NCBI RefSeq assembly: GCF_020216065.1
Contig: NZ_JAIWNA010000002.1
Span: forward strand, 1,335,145 to 1,399,144
Length of the DNA stretch: 64,000 nucleotides
Reading direction: 5' to 3'
Source: Nocardia rosealba
Lineage (GTDB): Bacteria > Actinomycetota > Actinomycetes > Mycobacteriales > Mycobacteriaceae
Shown here: in pieces, positions 44,055-64,000 of the stretch
Layout: each line of letters opens with the position of its first letter
Position numbering within the stretch: the first letter of the stretch is position 1
Made by a program: the position numbers and the translations under genes
The notes under the pieces: generated by a model
Databases searched by the model: none
Seen by the model: the letters and a program-made list of their open reading frames with translations, nothing else
Told to the model about the DNA's origin: nothing

Positions 44055-44381
44055 TCAGCGCAGGCGTTCGGCTTCCTTGGTCAACTGCACGAGCGTCGCA
44101 CTCAGCTGCGCCAGCTCGGCCTGATCCGCGCCCTCGGCCACAGCCGTCGCCACGTCCTCGGCCGCGCAGCGCGCCGCGAACCACCGATCGGCCAGGTCGG
44201 CGGCCTCCTGGGCGGTGAGCACCACCGCGTCCTCGGGAATCCCCGTCCCCTTGAGACTCGTGCGGTGTTCGTAGGCACGTTGCCGACACGACTGACGGCA
44301 ATAGCGGCGACGCCGACCCGATTCGGAATCGACGATCTCCCGCCCGCACCACGAGCAGGACAGCAGGCGACTGCGCGACAT
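44055..44381 (-). CDS. Small zinc-ribbon protein
   Basis: A 108-aa basic protein. CSWCGREI, then RRRYCRQSCRQRAYE, forms a Cys4-type zinc ribbon in the first 35 residues; the rest is helical (LTAQEAADLADRWFAARCAAEDVATAV). The ATG at 44379-44381 lies 8 nt after TAGGGT on the minus strand, suggesting a leaderless transcript. It is convergent with the membrane protein gene (6 bp apart) and divergent from rbpA. Function unknown. Confidence 0.65.
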   Translation of the reverse strand: MSRSRLLSCSWCGREIVDSESGRRRRYCRQSCRQRAYEHRTSLKGTGIPEDAVVLTAQEAADLADRWFAARCAAEDVATAVAEGADQAELAQLSATLVQLTKEAERLR

Positions 44382-44481
44382 GCTGCGAAACCCTAGCGGC
44401 CCCACGACCGATCCGGCGGTTCAGGTCTCGCTGAGCGGGCACTCACCCAGTGGGTCCGACGGCCACCCCGGCCGTAGCGAC

Positions 44482-44513
44482 TACAATGGAACAGTTCAGT
44501 CTTCCCGCGCGTT
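44482..44513 (+). promoter_or_regulatory. rbpA promoters: SigR/SigH-type GGAAC-N18-GTT with overlapping TACAAT
   Basis: GGAAC at 44488-44492 and GTT at 44511-44513 are separated by exactly 18 bp, matching the SigR/SigH promoter of actinobacteria (GGAAT/C-N18-GTT). TACAAT at 44482-44487, immediately before, resembles a housekeeping -10. In Streptomyces rbpA belongs to the SigR (thiol-stress) regulon, so a stress promoter here makes sense. The transcript would have a leader of about 105 nt. Confidence 0.75.
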
Positions 44514-44626
44514 GAACGGTAGTACCACGTACCGGTTGTCGGCCGCCTCGATCTGGACTGACCAGAGGGTGCGGGGAACAGGCCGACAACCACGCGGCGC
44601 CAGCCGCCAAAGACACAGGAGCACAC

Positions 44627-44962
44627 ATGGCAGATCGCGTACTCCGGGGCAGTCGGCTCGGAGCGGTGAGCTACGAGACCGATCGCGACCATGACCTGGC
44701 CCCGCGCCGGATCGCCCGCTACCGCACCGACAACGGTGAGGAATTCGACGTCCCGTTCGCCGACGACGCGGAGATCCCGCCCACCTGGTTGTGCCGTAAT
44801 GGCCAGGAGGGGCAGCTCATGGAGGGCACCTCGGTCGAAACCAAGAAGGTGAAGCCGCCGCGCACCCACTGGGACATGCTGCTGGAGCGTCGCAGCAAGG
44901 AGGAGCTCGAGGAGCTGCTCAAGGAGCGCCTCGACCTGCTCAAGTCCCGCCGCCGCGGCTAG
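44627..44962 (+). CDS. rbpA: RNA polymerase-binding protein RbpA
   Basis: A 111-aa transcription factor that binds primary sigma factor and stabilises the open promoter complex; it also affects rifampin tolerance. Landmarks: an N-terminal tail (VLRGSRLGAVSYETDRD), the core domain (IARYRTDNGEEFDVPFADDAEIPPTWLCRNG), a basic linker (TKKVKPPRTHWDML), and the sigma-interacting helix (ERRSKEELEELLKERLDLL). An AGGAG site lies 6 nt before the ATG. In mycobacteria the convergent neighbour is lnt/ppm1; here an exporter and an NRPS intervene. Confidence 0.97.
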   Translation: MADRVLRGSRLGAVSYETDRDHDLAPRRIARYRTDNGEEFDVPFADDAEIPPTWLCRNGQEGQLMEGTSVETKKVKPPRTHWDMLLERRSKEELEELLKERLDLLKSRRRG

Positions 44963-44975
44963 CCACCGGCGACAA

Positions 44976-45015
44976 CGGCGAAGGCCGCCTCCCCTCGGGA
45001 AGGCGGCCTTCGCCG
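44976..45015. terminator. Strong terminator between rbpA and the exporter
   Basis: A perfect 15-bp stem (44976-44990 with 45001-45015) with a 10-nt loop, then TTTCATC on the plus strand. It lies between the convergent rbpA and permease genes and probably serves both. Confidence 0.85.
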
Positions 45016-45025
45016 TTTCATCTCG

Positions 45026-45916
45026 TCAGTGACTGGCTACTTTTCGGTACTGCAGCAACGCAGCGGGCATGGCGACGGCCAGGATGACCAGCGAGCAGAT
45101 CACCGCGTAGAGGATGCAGTTGTCGGCTGCCCAGCCGGTGGCCGGGGCGAACGACGGCGGTGCGGAGTTGTCGAACAGTTTGCGCCCGGCGGCCGAGACG
45201 GCGGTGATCGGATTCCATTCGGCGATGGTGCGCAGCGGACCGGGCAGGGTCTCGGCGGAGATGAACGCCGAGGAGATGAACGACAGCGGGAACATCCAGA
45301 TCAGGCCCGCGCTCTGCGCCACCTCGACGGTCGGCGAGATGAGCCCGGTCAACGCGCCGACCCAGGACATGGCGAAGGCGAACAGCAGGATGATGGCGAA
45401 GGCCAGTGCGGCGTCGGCGATGCTGCCGTTGATCCGCCAGCCCACGATGTACCCGCAGATCACCATCACCCCCAGGCTCGCCACATTGACCACCAGATCG
45501 GACAGTGTGCGGCCCATCAGCACCGCGAGCCGCGACATCGGCAGCGTTCGCATCCGGTCGATGATCCCCTTCTGCAGGTCACCGGCCAGCCCGACCGTGG
45601 TGAACGCGGCGTTGAACGCCACGGTCTGGGTGAAGATGCCCGCGAGCAGGAACTCGCGGTACTGGTCACCGCCCAGGGACGCGCCGAAGATGTAGGCGAA
45701 GAGGAACACGAACATCAACGGTTGGATGGTCGCGGTCACCAGCAGCGTCGGCACCCGCAGGATGGTGAGCAGGTTGCGGTAGGCCACGATCGCGCTGTCG
45801 CGCAGGAACCGGGCCCGCGGCGGGGTCTGGTCGGCGGCAGCGGGCCGCGAGGAGCCCGGGGTGATGGGCATTTCGCGGGTGTCGTTGTCCGCCTCGACGT
45901 CGGGGGCCACGCTCAC
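45026..45916 (-). CDS. ABC-2 type exporter permease (DrrB-like)
   Basis: A 296-aa permease of the daunorubicin-resistance (DrrB/ABC-2) type. A ~40-residue soluble N terminus is followed by six membrane helices (from LLVTATIQPLMFVFLFAYIFG to CILYAVICSLVILAVAMPAAL), with the family segments GIIDRMRTLPMSRLAVLMGR and AEWNPITAVSAAGRKLF. The start is GTG at 45914-45916, overlapping the ATPase stop as GTGA. With the ATPase it likely exports the NRPS product. Confidence 0.9.
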   Translation of the reverse strand: MSVAPDVEADNDTREMPITPGSSRPAAADQTPPRARFLRDSAIVAYRNLLTILRVPTLLVTATIQPLMFVFLFAYIFGASLGGDQYREFLLAGIFTQTVAFNAAFTTVGLAGDLQKGIIDRMRTLPMSRLAVLMGRTLSDLVVNVASLGVMVICGYIVGWRINGSIADAALAFAIILLFAFAMSWVGALTGLISPTVEVAQSAGLIWMFPLSFISSAFISAETLPGPLRTIAEWNPITAVSAAGRKLFDNSAPPSFAPATGWAADNCILYAVICSLVILAVAMPAALLQYRKVASH

Positions 45917-46898
45917 GACAGGATCTCCTCTGGCACGTCGTCGGTTTCGGGTTCGGTGGCCGGTTCGGCCGGGGTTCCGGTGAGCGAGAGGAACACGTCG
46001 TCGAGGGTCGGGCGGACCACGACGGCGTCGAGCACGCACACCCCCGCGTCGTCGAGCCGGCGCAGGGCCTCGACCATCGTGCGGGAACCGTTACCGACCA
46101 CCACCGATACTTCGTCGCTGCCCGGCTCGTGGATCGGCGTGCCGACACCCACCTGATCGAGGACCGAGACCGCGAGGTCGGGACTCTGCCCGGCGGCCAG
46201 GGTGACCGTGAGCCGGTCGCCGCCGATGGAGGTCTTGAGTTCGTCGGCGGACCCACGGGCGATGACGGTGCCCTTGTCGATCACGGTGATCCGGTCGGCG
46301 AGCAGGTCGGCTTCCTCCAGGTACTGGGTGGTGAGCAGCACCGTGGTGCCGTCGTCGACGAGGTCGCCGATCACCTTCCACATATCCAGGCGCCCCCGGG
46401 GATCGAGGCCGGTGGTCGGTTCGTCGAGCACGACCACCGGCGGCCGTGCGACGAGAGAACCGGCCAGGTCGAGGCGCCGGGCCATACCGCCCGAGTAGGT
46501 GCCCGCGCGTCGGCTCGCCGCGTGGTCGAGACCGAGCGCGGTGAGCAATTCCTCGGCACGTTCGGTGGCCTGCTTCTTCGACATGCCGTAGAGGCGCGCC
46601 ACCATGCGCAGGTTCTCGTATCCGGTCAGGTTCGCGTCGACCGCCGCGTACTGGCCGGACAACCCGAGGCGGGTGCGGGCCGCGGCCGGATCGGCCAGCA
46701 CATCGACCCCCGCCACGCGCACCGTGCCCGCGTCGGGGCGAAGCAGGGTGGTGACGATCCGCACGGTGGTCGTCTTGCCCGCGCCGTTGGGCCCGAGCAG
46801 GCCGAGCACCGTGCCCGCCGGTATCTCGAGGTCGATCTCCTTCAGTACGCGCACCTTGCCGAAACTCTTGGCGAGGCCGCGCACTTCTACCGCCAGAC

Positions 46899-46902
<4 letters not shown>
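45913..46902 (-). CDS. ABC exporter ATPase (DrrA-like)
   Basis: A 329-aa ATPase. Walker A is GPNGAGKTTT, the Q-loop is near GLSGQYAAVD, the ABC signature is TYSGGMARRLDLA, Walker B is VVVLDEPTTGLD, and the H-loop substitute is LLTTQYLEEA, which has Q in place of the usual H as is common in DrrA. The C-terminal region has DrrA-type DDVFLSLTG. The start is GTG at 46900-46902, overlapping the NRPS stop as GTGA, so NRPS and exporter are translationally coupled. Confidence 0.93.
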
Positions 46903-60542
<13,640 letters not shown>

Positions 60543-60603
60543 CAAGCACTCCGTTCTGGTGTGTCACGACTCCCCGAGCAGCGCCCGGGCACACGACGGC
60601 CCA

Positions 60604-60641
60604 GGGCGTGGCTATCCACGCCCATGATTCGGAGTACTCCG
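60604..60641. promoter_or_regulatory. Two palindromes upstream of the NRPS gene
   Basis: GGGCGTGGCTATCCACGCCC (60604-60623) has perfect 8-bp arms with a 4-bp centre; CGGAGTACTCCG (60630-60641) is a perfect 12-bp palindrome. They lie 62-99 bp before the NRPS start in the only upstream space. They could be operators or transcript hairpins. They do not match an iron-regulator box. Confidence 0.45.
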
Positions 60642-60741
60642 GCGGCCGGATGGCTACCGATCTGGATTTATTTCGCGCTCAACGAATTACACCCCTGTAG
60701 CAGCAACTCGATGCCGCTTCCCCCGGGTTAAAACAAACCGC

Positions 60742-62565
60742 TTATTCAGAATTTCCTGAGCCGCGCATAACCTGCGTCTGGTTAGCTCGGCGGCGGCGGG
60801 CCAAGAGCAGTCCCGCGCCGATCGCGGTCAGGATAACGGACGCCAGTTCGGGCGCCGCACCGGTCCTGGTCGCGATCGTCGCCGTGTCGCGCAATGGTAG
60901 CTGGGCGACCAGCGCCGCGGGGACGACTTGGTCGGAGTGCTGCGTGAGAGTGCCGTCGGCGGTGATGATTCCACTGACCCCGGTGGTTGCCGCGACCACG
61001 AGCGCCCGTCCGTGTTCGACCGCGCGCACCCGCGACATCGCCAATTGCTGATACGTCATTTCACTCTCGCCGAAGGTGGCGTTGTTGGTCGGGACAGTCA
61101 GCAATTGCGCGCCCGCGGCAAGGGATTCCCGGAATGCCCGGTCGAAGGCGACCTCATAACAGGTAGCGACGCCGATTCGGACATTCGCGGCAGTGACGGT
61201 GCCGTCGCCGTGGCCGGGTACGAAATACCCCGCACGATCGGCATAGGAAGAGAACAAACGGAAGAAACTTCGCATCGGCAGGTATTCGCCGAACGGTTGG
61301 ATGATTTTCTTGTCGTGGCGCTCCCCCGGTCCGGCGGCACCGTTCCAGACGATCACCGAGTTGGTGGTGGTCCGGTCGCCGTTCACCAGGACCGCGCCGA
61401 CGAGGATCGGGGCACCGATGCGCTCGGAGGCGCGGGTGATGACGGCGGCGGCGTCGGCATTGCGCAGCGGGTCGATATCGGAGGAGTTCTCGGGCCAGAT
61501 CACGATGTCGGGTTTGCGCTCCAGGCCGCGTGCGACGCTGTCGGCCAGTTCCTCGGTGCGCCGGACGTGGTTGTCGAGGACGGCGCGGCGCTGAGCGTTG
61601 AAGTCGAGGCCGAGCCGGGGCACGCTGCCCTGGATGGCGGCGACCGTGATCGTGCGCAGACCGTCGTCGGGGGCGGGCAGGGTGGGGCGCAGCGCGAGCC
61701 CGGCCAGCGGCGCGACGATCACGGCGAGACCGGTCAGCGCGATGCCCTTGTCGACAGTGCGCTGTCCGGCGCGCACCCGCAGCACGAGGGCGGCGAGCGC
61801 GGTGCCGGTGAGGGCCACCGCGAAGCCGATCAGCGGGGCGCCACCGTAGGCCGCCAGGGGCAGGTACCACCCGTCGGCCTGCCCGAAAGCGATTCTCCCC
61901 CACGGGAATCCCCCGAAGGGAACATTCGAGCGCGCCCATTCGGTCGCCGTCCACGCCAGCGCCAGCCACACGGGCCATCCGCGGAGTCCGCCGAGCCACC
62001 GCGCGAGCACGCCCCAAAGCCCGAAGAACACCGCGCACGCCGTCGACAACGCCAGCCACGGCACGGGGCCCACGTAGATCCCGGTCCACGGCAGCAACGG
62101 CAGGAAGAACGCCAACCCGCCGAGCATCCCGTACCCGAACGCGGCCCGCACCCTGCTCGTTCCGTGGACGGCGAGCGTCAGCAGCGCGACGGCGAACGGC
62201 GCGAGAAACCACAGCGGCCGCGGCGGAAAACTGGCGAACAGCAGCACCCCACCGAGCACCGCCAGGGCCATCCGCCCGAACACGGCCCCAGCCGTCGCCG
62301 TCCCCACCGCTCGATCGGAACCGGCATCGCCTTCCCGCCCCGCGCTCCGCTCCGACGGCGACGTGCCGTCAGGTCCGTGAGTATCGCTCGTTTCGGATGC
62401 GGGCCGGTGCGTCGACCTTCCCGGCTCAGTGGAGCGGACGTCGACAGTGCCCGCTTCCGGCACGGAAGGACTTTCGTGCTCCTTGTCGCCGGGATACGCA
62501 GGTCCCTCGGCCGGTCCCGATGGCTCGGTGGGTAGGGGCCGGTCGCCGGTGGCGGGGTCGATCAT
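60742..62565 (-). CDS. lnt: Apolipoprotein N-acyltransferase
   Basis: A 607-aa membrane enzyme that adds the third acyl chain to lipoproteins. Residues ~1-95 are a disordered Pro/Ser/Glu-rich extension. About seven membrane helices follow (MALAVLGGVLLFASF to IALTGLAVIVAPLAGLAL), then a nitrilase-like domain with the catalytic triad: Glu in VIWPENSS, Lys in HDKKIIQPFGEYLP, Cys in GVATCYEVAFD. A final helix ends the protein. In M. tuberculosis lnt is fused to ppm1; here no mannosyltransferase domain is attached. It starts 33 bp after the amidohydrolase, so the two are probably co-transcribed. Confidence 0.93.
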   Translation of the reverse strand: MIDPATGDRPLPTEPSGPAEGPAYPGDKEHESPSVPEAGTVDVRSTEPGRSTHRPASETSDTHGPDGTSPSERSAGREGDAGSDRAVGTATAGAVFGRMALAVLGGVLLFASFPPRPLWFLAPFAVALLTLAVHGTSRVRAAFGYGMLGGLAFFLPLLPWTGIYVGPVPWLALSTACAVFFGLWGVLARWLGGLRGWPVWLALAWTATEWARSNVPFGGFPWGRIAFGQADGWYLPLAAYGGAPLIGFAVALTGTALAALVLRVRAGQRTVDKGIALTGLAVIVAPLAGLALRPTLPAPDDGLRTITVAAIQGSVPRLGLDFNAQRRAVLDNHVRRTEELADSVARGLERKPDIVIWPENSSDIDPLRNADAAAVITRASERIGAPILVGAVLVNGDRTTTNSVIVWNGAAGPGERHDKKIIQPFGEYLPMRSFFRLFSSYADRAGYFVPGHGDGTVTAANVRIGVATCYEVAFDRAFRESLAAGAQLLTVPTNNATFGESEMTYQQLAMSRVRAVEHGRALVVAATTGVSGIITADGTLTQHSDQVVPAALVAQLPLRDTATIATRTGAAPELASVILTAIGAGLLLARRRRANQTQVMRGSGNSE

Positions 62566-62598
62566 GCTGTCGCGCTCCGTGATTCGTGGCGGGTCGGC

Positions 62599-64000
62599 TC
62601 AGGCCGCGTAGATGGTCGTGCCGTTGTGCACGGTGCGCAGGCAGGTCGGCAGGGGCGCGTCCGGATCGAGGGCGGGCAGGCCGGGGACGCGCGAACGTGG
62701 GTCGGTCGACCAGCGCTGGACGGTGTCGGCGGCCGCGGCGACGACGAGATCGCCCGCGTCCCAGATCGCGTACGACGCGGGGGCACCGGGGACGAGGGTG
62801 CCCGCCATCCCGTCGCGGACACCGCCCGCGCGCCAGGCGCCACGGGTGGCGGCGGCGAAGGCGGCGCGCGGTGAGAGTCCGTGGCCGGAGGTGCGGTGGT
62901 GCACCGCGGCACGGATCTGCACCCAGGGATTCAGAGTCGTCACGGGGGCGTCGGAGCCGATCGCTAGGGAGATCCCGGCGGCCGCCATCGCGGCGAACGG
63001 ATTGAGCCCGGCGGCGCGCTCAGCGCCGAGGCGGGTGGCGTACATGCCGTCGGTTCCGCCCCAGGCGGCGTCGAAGCCCGGTTGCACCGACAGGATCACT
63101 CCGAGCCGGGCGAGCTGTTCGATCGCGGCGGCGTCGGTCATCTCGGCGTGCTCGACCCGGTGCCCGCGCGCGGCGACGGCGGGGCCGCCGAGTTCGCTCG
63201 AGACCCGGGCGAATCCGTCGACCACCAGGTCCATGGCCGCGTCGCCGATGGCGTGGAACCCGGCCTGGATCCCGGCTTCGGTGCAGGCGCGCAGGTGGTC
63301 GGTGACGGAATCGGCGTCGAGGAAGTTCTTCCCGCAGTCGGCGGCATCGGCGTACGGTTCGCGCAGCAGCGCAGTGTGTGAGCCGAGCGACCCGTCGACG
63401 AACAGGTCGCCGCCGAGTCCGTGCACGCCGAGTTCGCCGAGCAGCGCGCGCGCCTCGTCCGCGCCGCGCACGGCCTGGCCCCAGTAGGCGCGCACCTGCA
63501 CGCCGTGGTCGAAGGCGAGCAGTTCACGCACGTCGTCGCGGCTCGAGATGTCGGGTCCGGCGCATTCGTGCACGGCCACGATGCCGTGCGCGGCGGCGCT
63601 GTCGAGGGCGGCGGTGCGGGCCGAATCCCGTTGGGCGCGAGACAGTCCGGCCAGGGCGACGGCACGTACCCGGTGGTGGGCGTCGGCGCGCAGCGGTTCG
63701 CCACGGTCGCCGGTCTCACCGGCGGCGTCGAGCAGCGCCGACGACGCGACGGCCGAGTGCGCGTCGATGCGCGCGAGGTAGACCGGCCTGCCCGGCCCGG
63801 CGGCCTCGTCGAGTTCGGCGACCGTCGGCGGCCGCTGCTCGGGCCAGGTGGTGTCGTCCCAGCCGTCTCCGATGATCACCCCGTCGGGCTGCCGCGCGGC
63901 GTGGGCGCGCACCGCGTCCAGGAGGTCGGCCAGCGAGCGCGCGCCGCGCAGATCCAGCCCGGTGAGCCGCAGTCCGAGGGCGGTGACGTGGACGTGCGGG
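62599..64000 (-). CDS. Amidohydrolase family protein, YtcJ-like (5' end outside window)
   Basis: The visible ~467 C-terminal residues belong to the amidohydrolase superfamily, YtcJ/DUF amidohydrolase 3 type. An HVHV metal motif lies at the window edge, then GDGWDDTTW, HSAVASSALLDAA, the second His pair in AGFHAIGDAAMD and GHRVEHAEM, the late Asp in LAIGSDAPVTTLNPW, and the composite beta-domain end (GTLVPGAPASYAIWD). These enzymes hydrolyse amide or related bonds; the substrate is unknown. The N-terminal beta-sandwich part is missing because of the window boundary. It is upstream of and probably in one operon with lnt. Confidence 0.88.
   Translation of the reverse strand, partial: PHVHVTALGLRLTGLDLRGARSLADLLDAVRAHAARQPDGVIIGDGWDDTTWPEQRPPTVAELDEAAGPGRPVYLARIDAHSAVASSALLDAAGETGDRGEPLRADAHHRVRAVALAGLSRAQRDSARTAALDSAAAHGIVAVHECAGPDISSRDDVRELLAFDHGVQVRAYWGQAVRGADEARALLGELGVHGLGGDLFVDGSLGSHTALLREPYADAADCGKNFLDADSVTDHLRACTEAGIQAGFHAIGDAAMDLVVDGFARVSSELGGPAVAARGHRVEHAEMTDAAAIEQLARLGVILSVQPGFDAAWGGTDGMYATRLGAERAAGLNPFAAMAAAGISLAIGSDAPVTTLNPWVQIRAAVHHRTSGHGLSPRAAFAAATRGAWRAGGVRDGMAGTLVPGAPASYAIWDAGDLVVAAAADTVQRWSTDPRSRVPGLPALDPDAPLPTCLRTVHNGTTIYAA

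Noticed and set aside
60543..60741. Iron-regulator (IdeR/DmdR) box upstream of the NRPS
   Set aside because: Looked for because the NRPS loads like EntF; no sequence near TTAGGTTAGGCTAACCTAA was found.

Overview
This is GC-rich actinobacterial DNA, most likely from Nocardia or a close relative within the Mycobacteriales. The evidence is a PknG/GlnH/GlnX operon, RbpA, a fused HadA-HadB-like dehydratase, a rifampin monooxygenase with its rifamycin-associated element, a conservon, an EthA-like monooxygenase, frequent GTG starts, and many 4-base ATGA/GTGA gene overlaps. The genus call is an inference; no rRNA or tRNA lies in the window. I see no transposases, phage genes or CRISPR arrays.

Layout. 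(1) 1-9167, minus strand: a partial SDR enzyme, then a tightly overlapping seven-gene operon read from 9167 down to 415. It encodes glnX (membrane sensor), glnH (amino-acid binding lipoprotein), an unknown 389-aa protein, pknG (kinase), a PP2C phosphatase, a vWA protein and an FHA protein. This looks like a complete sensing, kinase, phosphatase and phospho-reader circuit, and the kinase, phosphatase and FHA protein all carry Cys4 zinc modules. (2) 9335-13590: an EthA-like Baeyer-Villiger monooxygenase, an SsuD-like flavin monooxygenase and Rox. (3) 14146-18556: HAD hydrolase, methyltransferase, a DUF4247-DUF350-membrane spermidine synthase operon, and a small membrane protein. (4) 18573-22383: a reductase/TetR divergent pair with a clear operator, an NTF2-like protein, an alkaline-phosphatase-superfamily enzyme and a small lipoprotein. 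(5) 22509-25739: GAF regulator, aldehyde dehydrogenase homologue and DUF779 protein; the dehydrogenase has lost its catalytic residues. (6) 25923-29643: a conservon (cvnABCD), followed by a molybdopterin oxidoreductase. (7) 32081-44381: mixed metabolism, envelope and regulatory genes, including mqo. (8) 44627-62565: rbpA, then an ABC exporter and a four-module NRPS reading towards it, then lnt. Beyond lnt lies a partial amidohydrolase.

Regulation that can be read directly: a rifamycin-associated element upstream of rox; a GGAAC-N18-GTT (SigR/SigH-type) promoter upstream of rbpA; a three-half-site TetR operator at 19674-19706; several probable leaderless promoters (TANNNT 6-8 nt before the start codon); and five convincing terminator-type hairpins.

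The observations most worth following are the expanded PknG operon, the catalytically dead aldehyde dehydrogenase kept in an intact operon, and the NRPS-exporter block sitting between rbpA and lnt, where related genomes, as I recall them, carry ppm.
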